Shown here: piece after piece, positions 41,401-48,000 of the stretch | Position numbering within the stretch: position 1 is the first letter of the stretch | Layout of the letters: every line of letters begins with the position of its first letter | NCBI GenBank assembly: GCA_905234765.1 | Contig: CAJOIF010000001.1 | Location: 186,001 to 250,000, forward strand | Direction of reading: 5' to 3' | Origin: an uncultured Bacteroidales bacterium | GTDB taxonomy: Bacteria; Bacteroidota; Bacteroidia; Bacteroidales; F082 | DNA length: 64,000 bases | Made by a program: the position numbers and the translations under genes | Notes under the pieces: model-generated | The model's database searches: none | What the model saw: only the letters and a program-made list of their open reading frames with translations | What the model was told of the DNA's origin: nothing

Positions 41401-42044
41401 CCGAACACCATACCTTCGTTGCCGCCGAGATACTTGAAAGCGGTGTCAATTACGGGTTGGGTTAAGTCATTGCCTTCATCGTCTTTTGTCAAGTCGGCTT
41501 TCGTGGGACCGATGAGGGCGTTGCCCTCGATGGTGACCGTAGTCTTGCCTCCTGTGGTGTAAGTGGCTGTTGTGCCATCATCATTGATCGTACACACACC
41601 CACCGTACCCAAGTTGCCGCCGCCATACACGGCATGGCGCACCACCGCGTCACCCTTGATGGTGACGGATGTGTTGCCCTGCACTCGGCCAAGGTTCCTA
41701 TCGATGCTGGGCGCACTTTGACTGTAATCCGTTCCATCATAGCCATTGCCGCCACCGTAAACGTTGCCATATCTGATGCGTTTGACTTGTCCATTTTCGT
41801 CGACCTTTCGGTCCGCCAATGGAATCTTGTCGCCGATGGTACCACCATTGATGGTGACGGCAGTATTCCCCTTATTTCCTTCCGTGTCTACTTTCACTTC
41901 TCCCAGCTCGCAGCCGCCAAACACGTTGCCTTTGATGAAAACCTGTGCCGAGGCCATGCTGCCACTCAGTAGCATAGCCATCAAGAGAAACATTTTGCGC
42001 CTCGCATTCCGTACTTTCATTCTATGTATATGCTTGTATTCCAT
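20457..42044 (-). CDS. Giant secreted glycine-rich beta-solenoid protein (7195 residues) with GLUG region and T9SS sorting domain
   Basis: One uninterrupted frame of 7195 codons. The ATG at 42044 is preferred to an in-frame TTG at 42053; 42020 is another possible start. A signal peptide ends near residue 36 (SGSMASAQ). Residues about 37-5420 are irregular solenoid repeats of the type GNVFGGGxxGxVxGNTxVxI, then GGTIxGxVYGGG. By spacing I estimate about 150 V-[FY]-GG cores. They include two tandem units of about 1057 residues (3013-5133) and one copy of a module shared with the other giants (2483-2901). A non-repetitive beta-rich part follows, then GLUG-type repeats (about 6290-6535: SGNFDGQGHLIKNL, IGGLVGYI), a long mixed domain, and a T9SS type A-like sorting domain in the last 75 residues (DLIDVTGRVLYS to KVVHIR). 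It is probably exported and surface-anchored. Adhesion, scaffolding or matrix roles are guesses. No enzyme domain was found. Confidence 0.88.
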   Translation of the reverse strand: MEYKHIHRMKVRNARRKMFLLMAMLLSGSMASAQVFIKGNVFGGCELGEVKVDTEGNKGNTAVTINGGTIGDKIPLADRKVDENGQVKRIRYGNVYGGGNGYDGTDYSQSAPSIDRNLGRVQGNTSVTIKGDAVVRHAVYGGGNLGTVGVCTINDDGTTATYTTGGKTTVTIEGNALIGPTKADLTKDDEGNDLTQPVIDTAFKYLGGNEGMVFGGSQGLSGDEVKELSFVDTTEVIIRGNVTVAGNVFGGSENGHVQKGTSVLIQGSAVIGGIPLLGGTGDYAYPYTVPEGSKYAGALIQGGVNELYEDDYGVGRRVFRGNVFGGGKGTDFVPWLLGQEPPVQQYSYTSGDVYGNATVQIQGGTVYNKVYGGGTIASVGTFQRTDTNNPHAITGIVQKDEKDTGHCFVTITGGQIGTNSYNNGEVYGGGRGVVGRVREEGEPLLPIHQAIDLAYVGHTHVTIDGAVIKSSVYGGSANGHVQGNTKVLIKETTPNTTYIGTAGLGAWHSNVYGGGGGTARYTMMETPSGGGTPVPVKHLSITSGRVFGDTEVEITGGKVLHNVYGGGAIASVGTYNASNLVNPEYPYIGGGHAKVTITGGEIGTDGNNNGMVFGSGRGQIAEPGNFLDYVTYVAYSEVNIGTGTVNQTTGVVSGISGDAKIKGSVYGSGENGHVYLESVVNVFAGTIGCDLDEYKSYANPSSPTYDATWKTTKFPYRGNVYGAGCGTDEYGWETLKVPGTEPPTPATYPGTTDPIKIGKYNPLAGITQGNTKVNIYGGYISRSVYGGGAMASVGLYSVGEPHEDPATTFALSWPYEFEYSDIYDANHAAVTTGKTEVTVTGGHIGTYCDDDWDNLYALGNSGDVFGGSRGMVGDRYYFVKYANVKESVVSINYSNPATTPTAGGNFIVNSVFGGGENGHVYENTQVTIDDGLIGGTVFGGGKGKDTYWDYLKSWDGSAETYYLTQVHSITAGKVFGNTEVTMNNGVVQHNVFGGGEYASVGKGNYIGYGEMTSQASGGPAYSLTDHAGRCVVTIKGGTIGTNGYHDQYNINNGSVYGSSKGVVYPTVDQKPGSARYDYSRDFFLGYANKTEVTIGDATVATTPAVKGSVFGGGEDGHVRWHTDVTVNKGTIGVECVAEAYSTTDEWLYRGNVYGAGRGIDKIASGLPHAGEYCSSAGSVTLNTTVTVNGGTIYRNVYGGGSMASVGPPPVANSTYNPGTSRCQVNVYGGTIGTIVFEGETNEYLYGGDVFGAGRGNLDIATTDNIGRYASAKASEAHLYTGGHIRGTLYGGGEIGQVKSNSFAYVDGGTADNNVYGAGKGVLTDEKAALVLGNSTVDMTGGHVIGSVYGGGELGNVGTYIDPANPTSSDPNLPYYTAEELLLPANAGHVLGEPKGCTENTGLASVYIKGGRVGQEGGEKMPTPSSSPDDNVYGYVFAGGCGALVDTTGGQNPKANLLGIVGSTYLEISQTGETAPVITASVYGGCENGLVLGNTHVKIMAGQIGTGYRGGNNWDPAYTDAQWADAIDAVNAGTIGTTYSNPFHECDAFPYQAPYAVYDIYAGTTGYDAQGGSTQGSNGHSFFGNVFGGGSGYYPIKPGVWRRSAGRVWGDTHVEITGGHILTSVYGGNETTDVMGTCTVEMKGGTIGVPRTYDQIHSHPVTCYLFGAGTGDERVMFNTWTNVASTVVSVTGGTIFGSVFGGGEDGHVFGDAEVNIGQDAGKETLIGTLGYSYVDGNVFGGGRGYNGNALTAGVVKGNVTMTIGGGTMLGSIYGGGRLASVGTYLVPAEIDDPSNPGTMIHNPTYGQLIPDGSSTDTHGHITMTISGGTIGNDYTGPIENKGGNVFAGGMGRLEQIDGTTLNTQWPNLAKVKKTNLTITNGTIKGSVYGGGELGTVYEDAVISIEGGTIMRDVFGGGHGSDIIDAAHNGNLYVLTGSSTATTTVVNPAQWAGLVKNNTQLTLSSTGTVKGSMYGGGELASVGTYTVSEGVLSCTSGGTTTISIEGGTIGDANDYSETNSTYATVPAYYNHNDPSRTDVGHVFGGGKGEGDDPDGDYQLYCNVNTTSIDVSGGRIYGSVFGGAGDAHVLGSTDIDIHTGATIGTLGVSSWDGCVFGGGEGSGDVNTTTGKFEVFKHCGRVGGNTNITMDGGTLMGTIYGGGRVALTGVKENGDPYTSDQNNHGKAIIEVSGGSIGNSITATLLESDFSVGDIFGAGRGDVDNYEDALAGRVANAQITVSGSPTIYGSVFGGGEMAGVGYRNSSNKFYSGQGETTVTINGGSIGSVGELAYTESNNPGEWTIYDEDGKLLHTCTGNVFGGSQGDIDITKPAWVSMGSSKTATVTINGGTIMSGVFGGSEQGTVTGDTRVVIKETDPDNHPTAIGTLVNQGSGATNPYYFGYVHGAGYGSDDDDDNVTHTNDSTNVRSDLLAGRVYGDVYVDVLGGTIKGDVYGGASFAYVGGNVLVNIGSHSTRTDVYTGNATFKGSVYGANNLAGTPLGNVEVNVYQTAHTDDDKCPTIPPGLTEEQILAWLAIQPYGEENFAIQAVYGGSNQADYTPVAGKKATVHVWRCNENTIRDVYGGCNAAHVGTTDVNIDTEVTIDGGRFYRIFGGSNGELVASDIHGTANTEINGGLINQVFGGSNSNGVIDEINLNINQGGSCPLYIEDVFSGGNAALVLGDVVATVECCNAIYGNFYGGTRLANIYGDVIVNIFGATYNNLFAGSMGQAAQAAVGEPGDPNYQPAVPAIPADIKRFPSTIPDPSAWGEPTSEMYRVYQYMQAEYDAGNDLRGHGGNVTLNIFGGTINEAAFGGSDANGNIEGKIQVNVFNAGTTCNLDLENLYGASRNTAYTPITTPGTEFISPEINIIHGTVQGDVFGGGKGELATVTASPKVNMGYYADLGVYGTEGDLMDKLYDTIIKHTPGWTGTSWSTTDYVANVNKDMYGGGELGPIVGNTCVNVFSGTIGTNGKSGEDGNIYGGGKGTESSFIAGRVEGNTKIDMRNGTVLGNIYGGGRLALTGVDENGVMMDDIPDDPTTPAVNEAKTYGNTKVLVKGGTVGNATEIVNFTDFSMGNIYGGGKGYLDYYHPGDYSKAEPALLLGLTKNTEVEISNDLGNNTHVYGIVLGGGELASVGKYTLSHDDTEHPEKITNIAVANGTGATKVTVSGGTIGGDRSQMRYQLAHPEDPTNWYSMYNDDLGYVYGGGEGWSDNPESYVEIQESASPLIKTRLVDLIATVQSTEVKVSGGWVKASVFGGSESGHVRGNTKVTISGGQIGAGDDGTNDVLYTDGTGGSTNQFINPATTPVTTTPTNNTLNGTYHWAYGVDDGSGTTVYNPFDPAKIRNQYDIEHSEYGYVPSDGRSWFGNVFGGGSGWFPYVTGTTAGNFESHWNPLSGKVWGNTEVIIEGGHILNNVYGANESTNVGGTATVTIKGGTIGVPRTPEQIALQPTTSYVFGGGAGDPRDVFDDNTNVDATNVQIKGGIIYGSVFGGAEMGHVVHNATVSINEDIRTTVIGSTGFSGYDGNVFGGGWGTDGSHTAGRVGGNTKITMSAGTAMSSLYGGGKLALTGVDANGDPYLLSGSTTVYDSLNYHGLAEIEVSGGTIGVGGTDALGRALLNSDYSIGDIFGSGQGDIENYSDVLAGRVANAKITVSGSPTIYCSVFGGGEMAGVGYWRPVDGKQKFYDKSGVTSVTIGGTATIGTSLEFSEGYMANPTDWTVMDTINNMARLFHTCSGNIFGGSQGDAAVTTSTSWVSMGRSKDAYVHIKDTPTIMSSVFGGAEQGTLAGNTRVKIEGGTIGKENLVSREVEPNGTGGYQFTGTTGTYSFGNVFGGGYGVDSIQIISQVSDSISVDPSLVANVIAGRVYGNTRVDITGGQIYGNVFGGGNMASTGRWTAVHADPTNPTSAVIDFAPVANTGEATVNVGGTAIIGPMDGTGLNAYVFGGGKGIGNDPDYLRNAYCNVNSTEVTVDLTYSGMNHEADDPEALWSSTTDGRIYGSVYGGGSDGHVLGDTKVVLNGGLIGTYDATGNTITGWGGNIFGSGRNFLKLNYGAGRVAGNTEIEMNNGCVYGAIFGGGRHATTGTGLDGMTMRDDNGSDIHGQTTVKVKGGTVGYKPLVTSYLDRPIGEVYGGGKGSIVGAPGRPAASALLIALVKNTNVEISQATSVPTYVLNTVYGGGEVGTVGHYTWTLTGNVISDLTLLDGTGNTNVTIKGGRIGVKRMVMSYALKPGTFLPATNPVGNVFGGGKGLSADPATYGSQDIDVIINGDHYNRYLLDLMATCGSTSVVVENDAATSNKPWVKGSVYGGSACGHVMFDTDVTIAGGQIGAGNSGTADLDPYDEFVDASSVNLDDDANASKRLNPTYHWDYDPSTLRPFDLVAIYNGQNSGASVDTYKPTDGKTWYGNVFGGGSGFLPYIKNEGTELNPNYVSHWNPESGKVYGNSNVTITGGHILSCVYGGSELADVGDFGIADAAYTALHSDVHEGELYCKNGGTATVSIKEGTVGVPRSTSQITSYPVPGFLYGAGKGDSRDNFNTLTNVNTASVTVNDGAKVYGSVLGGAEQGHVIGNASVLVKADNSAKKPIIGSTGFSGYDGHVFGGGWGDPTKFVSTTALTYNCPAGRVGGTAQITMSDGKVLGNLYGGGYVACVGVGVDGNYDSFISGTGASRVYDSVSHGTTTVEVSGGIIGNPVNNGLTMLASREKSGNVYGGGRGSYQSRREDDLGRAANAVVSVSESPTIYGSVFGGGQLANVGHWNSYASWYTTNTGLTQVTITGTPTIGMEKEFEYAEGATTLPQYTQYETINNRRRIGHTRTGNVFGGGQGEIELDSHDWVVGTEQGHCRTTKVNISMTDGASGGHILSSVFGGSEQGAVWGDARVTIASGTIGQTNLIADILNPSTNMPTGETDTYSFGSVFGGSYGSDSYLNLNLANPSDDQMDSINGLAGHVYRNTYVTITGGTIRGNVFGGGEMASVGQWQWTEMGGDLIPAEDAITHQPTGKATVNVSGSAVIGPLDGTGLNAYVFGGGKGVGNDPNEYRKYYGNVNSTQVTVGLTSGHVDGSLFGGGSDGHVLGNASVTLNSGTIGTNGTTSWDGNIFGGGRDYQTTNLTAGRVAGNITVTMEGGELKGNIFGGGRQALTGVNVNGVAVDDANHGHVTVTVSGGTVGTGTSTLPEQQIYIGHVFGGGKGQPNSSTTGYDHNRLGEVRSTSVTIGGTATVNGSVYGGSENGWVLNDATVNIEENATIGYNPNEYRGNVFGGGRGADPDQNADNLGNYSPNFGRVNGLARVNINGGAVKRFVFGGGDMGIVARERIVNVNGGIIGTAGNENTGDVYGGSNAVPDENSATTPPTLYTGHGNLKTVNVRGGTILGDVYGSSHSSNEGTGVSNWSSFVNITGGTIGDPADAKSTGHVYGAGYEGKVNGKVSVNIGLSAVNSTNTIIASGNTFYRDGLDDDPTPALLKIKGNVFDGSYYYGSGATAWNQYDIEGSSATYLDGTGYDTEHDEAGATTLPYMNIAGGLYGSGTHCESGKTGRAIHVRNYGARQRIGGDNTEMTSATRALTTIQRGGVVLFDNSNIILSGAEDISHQYENYGERKFGLLEVDEGFYMANGSGLVLGTAGSMVLMDSIKEVRSVYLKTGTSYAHNDPTNDTYWELVGIQNSNNHLYRTSTSTGVDDYLSTDDENVILFNGLSKLMVRYCHYDAGRHTYYGALQGFFRMRADAYSINDEESFARARVKLTNKVNGIAEHTAPENTDDGGFLSYDNEKNTFTTAGQVVLGFTYPEPGGNDGGTYYNNTKQYPYFNLSKVSKMGDRLGAEDYRLWALPATLGHKWYVDGRGIGNGGWGKDATHANGWGDYPDKPKKTITGTADSGGICVDQVLNGIGYKFNPAEDIIFVVGPIDALSEGDNLNLSATYPLRLYRYPGGHPMSNDKTDAGGGTAPTDEAAWGGFGSTYPDETKGPGVNTGAMIHANKTSGNFVLNNVEVDGLYSDYDGEVGQLQIPTTYTSTERFNVTKPLVVTAPNGRITLKGSHTESAGETVTNGTILKRGYHNTDASATWYDNPDYTPETEVYHGALYVDKDATVNVEGLVTIEDNRQKKGSGDIECNVYLPTFDTYLNMTNKMDEHTDIGVTSPIRKRNTDGTHPAKYTDNTFSPVAVAVTSDHAADTARMAWKHRNFTDDRDWFFTNGHTSDLPRTTYYSSETETEYPTNPNTVYFGWTWANVVRKEPAAGELGGDVTNAFEIAAIDSPHDLAWLISRVNGENGQTPSTLSGTDVKLTSDIDLNQYLWEPIGTEFRSFSGNFDGQGHLIKNLNIAFLGEGSRTYEQENLGMFGHLNGGTLDRTFVVSGKIQPRGNVNIGGLVGLMEGSSVISNSEAVISIYSPNMTGAAQNASGGLVGVFKGGEIHSSMAMPVFYADDYYTIGGLVGYIVSSSGAPKLNNSFAYPKFYINSESSNVTGGGLVGVNETGSVKNCYARLQTSSNLTAGKYGSLVYNNQNSMDNCFGFQGDNTYSLAVVGTITNSAYFTSVATSDTYGYLYEDNTVTLSEITKPLFEVLNSNITSASVLSDGAYKYARWARPTLSEINGDYPVLMLNNYDDSDNIGQGGFRSMATVAGSTALQYGGTVRDGSGHELSTMLGRSEDVYVYGDVTENLTSVEINATKVALHEDAAILNPGKLSEYANTYVGVTFDNKGLLTSTVNGLARDWHMFSTPLQAAPLGINYVRSGVDENDGVEDPSYDPYTGSGGMLPEYPFYEATEDNDGYFPYNTPYAEYDFYCFNEYTKYKGNTEIGSPHWINFKRNGNSHYYSQEQAPYSHGHIDYYAYDAETMPTVNVNETNLVRGKGYMMALQEDTYLQSHGQLNGTSVNINITNKAVDADWGGKGQNLVGNPFHAYLNFDSFVTGNSGKTGNAFNVYDPEYGSYVSYTVTGSKGGAYTSKYIHPHQGFFVLENEGDDPEHPVTEREISFNPSMFVTRADAGDITFRDDDRPAYPLVNLFADDYQGRSEVVVVEFNRPTNGGGLKIKGLRSGNHLMYAHDEDKDYCAFFAKEGTEKVPVRFKTFEDGVFTMHWNTANGHFQGLYLIDNISGVTCDMLHNDSYTFNALKSDYLSRFYIVFDVTDVDEFNEDHPFAFFDGSTWVVNGTGHFDLIDVTGRVLYSTELVNEQNRVNLNHYAEGVYMMRLSSYKSTQTQKVVHIR
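26646..29817 (-). repeat. Tandem super-repeat unit 2 within the 7195-residue protein
   Basis: The unit is about 3.17 kb, flanked by the same landmark (FGGGR-x-A-L/T-TG). It shares its order of landmarks with the next unit: G-L-N-A-Y-V-FGGGKG, then GHIL-x-x-VYG, then GTVGVPR, then GSTGFSGYDG. The repeat is diverged, not identical. The boundary choice is arbitrary along the period. Confidence 0.7.
29818..33005 (-). repeat. Tandem super-repeat unit 1 within the 7195-residue protein
   Basis: The unit is about 3.19 kb and has the same landmark series as the following unit: ESHWNPLSGKVWGN against VSHWNPESGKVYGN, GVPRTPEQ against GVPRSTSQ, and two near-identical GSTGFSGYDG blocks. DNA around 30190-30300 and 26950-27060 is clearly homologous by eye. 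Confidence 0.7.
33340..34595 (-). repeat. Shared solenoid module, copy in the 7195-residue protein
   Basis: The module runs from VYGANNLAGTPLGNVEVNVY to SPKVNMGYY, about 420 residues. It contains AVGEPGDPNYQPAV, nearly identical to AVGEPGDPGYQPAV in the 1058-residue protein. The other copies are at about 42380-43545, 45320-46515 and 51530-52610. Confidence 0.7.
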
Positions 42045-42097
42045 CTTTATCAATATGTATTATTCTTATTGTATGACTAGATTGTTTTCTTTCATTA

Positions 42098-45000
42098 TCA
42101 TGGTGTCGGTGTTGATGGTACAATGATGACATTGGTGTTTCCTTCGACATTGCCCAGGTTGGCACCGCCAAAGACGCTGCCTTCGATGATGGTGGAAGGC
42201 TTGCCCTCCGCATTGGTCGTGCCTTGTATGATGACCGTGGGGTTGCCCACCATGTCAGCCGCATTGCCGCCGCCATAGACATTGCCTTCACCTTGCGGGT
42301 GAGTCAAAATGCTATGGAGCGGACCACCAATCCTTACCTTGTGTGTGGCATCGTCCTTGTCGCCTATCACCACCTTGGGATTGCTGACCACTCGGCCGTT
42401 GCCCCACTGATGTGAGGGATTGCCGCCCATACTGCCGCCAAATACGGCACCGTTGACGTGTCCGTTTTTGATGAGCACCAAGGGCGACTCAATGGTCGGA
42501 TCCAAAGGTGTATATTGTGACAACCTGTTACCACCAAAGACATAGTCGATATCGAGTCGGCAATCAGTCTGGGTAGAATCAACTATGATTGTAATCGTAC
42601 CCTCAACATTGCCTCTAAAGTCGCATCCGCCAAACACATTACCAATCGTTCCACCATACAGATAAAGCGTGATGTTACCGCCTGTACCCCCGAGGTCTGT
42701 ACCATTTTCATCCAACACACTATTCAAATATTCTATCAATTCGGGATCATAGGCACTACTATTGGTTCGCCAATCGGCTGGATATTTTTTCACATCGGCT
42801 TGAATATATTGTGAACCTTCACATCCGCCAAACAAATTACCAATTTCACCTCCATTGACCGTGAGTTCAATGTCGCCATACACGGTAGCCAAACGGCTGC
42901 CTGCATAAACGTTCTTGTAAGCAAAATTACTATTACAGCCAATAGTCTGTTCCGATCCGGTCAAACCTCCATAAATTGTGGCCATATTGGCACCAAAGTA
43001 ATAGTTTTCAACGACCACAGGCTGATCTTCGCAAGGACAATCGCCAGATGTACATCCCGTTGTTAAGTGAATGGCATCTGGATTGCCACTCGCCACTTGG
43101 CCATGCATATTACAACCGCCAAAGGCCCAGCCAATGCGTCCGCCAAGGATGGTAAGATTAACTTCATTGTGCACGTTAGCCGCTGATGCCTGGCCATTGC
43201 CGCCACCAAAGACGAATTTGTAACGACCACCCTCCACGGTGACATTCGTAATATTGACATCTGCGGCATTACCGCCACCATAAACATACTCGATGGTATT
43301 CTCGCAATAATGTACATATACATGGGGCGTTTTGGCGTTTCCAGGATTAGAATCTGGCGCATAGTTGGCCTCGTTGCCGCCGCCAAACACATTGGCGATG
43401 GCGTATTCCTCGACATGTTGAGTAGGTAATTCTTGAATGTAAGTATAGACATTATATTCAGAAAGGTGTGCCGTTTGATACACATCCACATACACATTCT
43501 CTTGCGGTGAGCCATACGCGTTGTTGCAACCGTAAACGTTGCAGTGGACGAGGTCGGCTTGGCCCGTGGGTGTGGTGGCCGGTGACACGGCATCCGCACC
43601 AATGTTGACATGCACCTCTCCATATACCTTGGCGGGATGGTCATGAACGGCATCGCCCAAACCGCCGCCGTAGATGTTGCCACCGAATTGGACAGGATAA
43701 CCTCCGATGGTATGCTCCACATAACCGAAGGAGCCGTTCAGCACATTGACGGTAGTGGTATTACTACTATTGGTGTTGACCGTACCGAGCGCCGAGCCAC
43801 CGTAAAGGTCGCCATAGAGTTTGGGATAGATATAGTGTGTATCATCCGTGTCAGTACCGAAGTTGACTGTTACGTTGCCCGTAATTCCAGTGGCAGAACC
43901 ATAGCCGCCGCCGTGTATGCTGATGGGGTTTCCATTCGCAGCCGCAACTGCCTGAAGTGCGGCCAGTGAGCTGATGGTGGTGTTGCCGTCGGCGTTGGTG
44001 ACATTGACGGTAATGTTGCCATTGACGGTGCCACTAGTGTTGCATCCTCCATAAACGCCTGCATCGGTTGTAGCAGTACACACTTGGCCGCCACTAATGG
44101 TAACCACAGGGTTGCAGGAAATGGTTGAAGAACCAATGTTGGCCGCATTGCCACCACCCACCACCTTGTTGGTCACTTCACCGCCTTTGACGTTGACCGC
44201 AGGGGAGTTGATATTGTTGGTTGTTGGAATATAGTCTGCCACGTTGCCGCCGCCGCAAACATTGGTGACGGTACCGCCCTCAATATTCACCGTGACGGTG
44301 CTCTTCGGAGTGCCGCTGTTGTTGTTGCAGCCGAACGCGGTAGTAGCCGTGCCACCTTCAACCGTGACCGTGATGGGGCCATACACATCGGCATCCTCGT
44401 TGCCGTCGGGGCCGTGGCCGCCGCCGTAGAGATTGCCGTGGACGGTGCCAGCAGTCAAGGTAACATCGGTTTTTGAAGTTCCACTCTGTGAGGTGCCATT
44501 TTCGGTATTGACTTTGCCCTTGGCCGAGCCGCCGTAGACGTCGCCATAGACACCGCTTCCATCGACCGTGACATCCACATCGCCTTTCACCTTGGTGTCA
44601 GGTCCGAGACCGCCGCCGTAAGTGTTGGCGGTGTTGTCGGCATCGGTACCGATGGTGCCGCCAGTGTAGCTCACCGTGGCGTTACCCAACACAATGCCAT
44701 TGACATTACAACCACCGAAGACAGCTGCTTTGATGGCATTTTCACCTGTGCCCCAAGCAGCGCCCTTGGCATTGCCGCCTTCGATAGCTACCTCGGTGGA
44801 ACCAGAGACCGTAGCGGAATAGGCCGGAATAGCCGGATTGGTGGTGTTGTCTTCCAATTGTCCCTTGCCGCCGCCGAAAATCGTACCGTAAACCGTGCCA
44901 GCCTTGAGGTTGACCGTGGCTGTTTTGCCATCGGCCCCCACTTCTCCGAAAGCGGAGCCACCGTAGACATCGGCGTAAACAGTGGGATCTGTGCCATCGC

Positions 45001-48000
45001 CAATGGTGACAGTGACATCGCCAGAGGTTTGGGTTAAATTACCCTTACCGCCGCCGAAGATGCCGTCGGTCATCGATGCGACACTTGTACCCAAGGTGCC
45101 GCCGTAGATGTTGACATTGATGTTGCCATCAATCTCACCATTGTCGTTGCAGCCGCCATAGATGCCCGAAACCACCGTTCCGTTGTCCCTCATATTGACG
45201 ACAGGGTTGCCTGTCACACCGGCTTGGTTGCCGCCGCCGAAGACGTTGCCGCTGACGTAGCCGCGCGGGAATCCTGAAGGCTGGGTATAGCCACAAGCCG
45301 TCAGAATACTTGCCATCGTAGCCGCATCATAGCCTATATTGACCTGCGGGCTGGCCGTCACGGAAGCCTGGTTGCCACCGCCGTAGACGTTGCCTTGAAT
45401 ACCTTGAAGACCTAAAGCACCATTAGTTTGTGCGATATGAATCACGTTGACAACAGGGGAAATCGTTGTACTGCCAGCGGTAGGTGTATAATCCGCCAAG
45501 TTACTGGCGCCATAGACATTGGTGAGGTCGAGAGCCTCGGAAGTACAGGTAGCATCCTCTACGTCAAGCACATTGACGGTAATCGTACCTGTGATATTGC
45601 CGTTATAGTTGCTTCCACCATAGGCATTGGTAACTACGCCGCCGAACAGATTGAGGGTGACATTGCCAAAGATATTGGACGCTTTGTCGGTATGTCCTGT
45701 CCCAGGTAAACTGGCCAAGTCGCCCTTCGAGCCAGCAAACACCTGCGTATGCACACCGCCATAAAGGTTCAGCGTGACATTAGCATTGGTCGATCCTTCC
45801 CTTCCGATATCAGCCAAGTTGGATCCGCCATACAATTCGCCAATCTCTCCCACTCCACACAAAATGTTGGTGGTAACGCTGCGGTTGTAGTCAGCAGCGT
45901 TGGCGCAACCGAACACCTTGCCGTAGACCTGATGGTTGCAACTATTGGTCAAAGAGGAATTGGTGGGATTCGACATGGTGAGGTTGATGGCATCGACATC
46001 GCCTTGTCGGTTGGCACCTCCATACACCTCATTGATGAGGCCAGCATAGACCGTGGTGTAGGCTGTACCAAAGATGTTGGCAGCCGGCTTTGACAAATCC
46101 TCACCGTTGCCGCCGCCAATCACGCGATGGATGCGTCCGCCCTCAATATAGATATAGGTGTCAGCTCTTCGTGTGATGGTAGTGCTAGAGGAAGTGGAGG
46201 TTCCAACGCCCACATCGGCCGCATTGCCGCCGCCGAAGACGTCTTCGATGGTGTTGTCGCAGTTGTACACATGTACCGTGGCTTTCTTGTCAGCCAGCGG
46301 TTGATATGCCGCCAAGTTGCCGCCTCCGAAGACGGATTTGATGGCGTAGGCTTGCGTAGTTGCATTGGTATTCAGTGTCGTGACATTCCACCCGCCTTCA
46401 GGAAGGGTTGGATAATAATTGTTTTGTGGGGTAGTGGCATGATCCGTAGCATAAATGTTCACATTCACATCGCCCAAAGGCGTGCCGTAGGCGTTGTTGC
46501 AGCCATAAATGCAACCACCACCAGTGTTGCCGTCGCTGGGGGTGCCATCGTTGTAGTTGGCATTGCCAGCAGCATCGTTGAACACACCACCATAAATATT
46601 GACCTCAACATTGCCAGAGACCTCGGCAGCAATAGGATCAACCGCTGGAGTGATAATAACAGTTGGGTCTTCCGGATCATATACAGCAGCCACACCTTGC
46701 TGTCCCAATCCGCCGCCATAGACGTCGCCATTGACGGTGCCTTTGTAGAAGTTCACCGTCGTGGTTTTGTTACTGGCGCTCACTTGGCCGAGAGCCGAGC
46801 CGCCATAGACCTCGCCGTTGATGGTTGCTGTTCCGGAATAGGTCGGTGCCTCTTCTCCATCGGTTGCGCCAATGTTCACGGTAACATCACCCGAAGTATG
46901 AGTAGCTGAACCATAGCCGCCGCCATGGACATTGGCACGAGCCGAGGTGCTGGCACCGATGGTGCCGCCCGTGACGTTAAGCACGATATCGCCCGTGACG
47001 GTGCCTTTGGCGTTGCTGCCGCCATAGATGCCGGTGGTCACCGTACCGCCGCTGACGTTCGACAAAGTGGCTTCGCTACCGCAGGCATTGCCGCTGGCGT
47101 AGAGGTTGGCCGCCGTTCCAGCTGTCATATCCACACCCGATTGGACACTGTTGGGCGCCGTGATGGGATGCTCAGACGTGCCTGAGGCAATCAAGACATT
47201 GCCCGTCGTATATACATTGTTGTATTCATAAATGTAGTCGCCGTTGCCGCCGCCAAACACATTGCCGACGGTGCCGCCCGTGACAGCCACGCGCGAGAAG
47301 CCGCTCACCGTGCCGCTGATGTCGCTGCCGCCATAGAGGGGTACGTTAAGGAAATTGCCACCTTCGGCGAGGACGAGGCTGTTGCGCGTCACGCCGTTCA
47401 TGCGGCAGCCGCCGTAGACGGCTTCCTTCACCTTGGCCGTAACGCTGACAGCACCACCCGTACCGGACGGATTGGACGGGTCATAGGTGTTGCGCAAGCG
47501 GACATAGCTGCCGATGTCCTCGTAACCGCCAATGGTCTTAAGGTTACCGCTGTTAGTGGAATTCGAGCCTGCCATCATGGCACCTTGGTTGCAGCCGCCA
47601 TAGACGGTACCCACCTGTCCATGCAACAAACGGATGTCAGGTACAATCTCAATGTTACCTTTGTTGTTGCCGCCGAAAATGGTGTCCACATTGGTGTAGT
47701 CTTGAGCTGGTTCCGGCTCAACGATGTTCATAAACACGATGGCACCGCCACGCACGGTAACACCGTTACCGCCGCCATAAACCGTGCCGATTTTTCCTCC
47801 GCTTGAGCCTCCGGCGAGGTGGATGTCCACAAAGGTAAAGGGCTGGATGGGATGACTCGGGGTATCACCACAAAATGGAATGCCGCCTTCGCCGCCATAG
47901 GTGTAGTCGCCGTTGCCACCGCCATACACGGTGCCAATCCGGGCATTGCCCGAAACGCCTACAAAGGTCATCACGCCTTCATTCGTCAATGAAGTTTCGT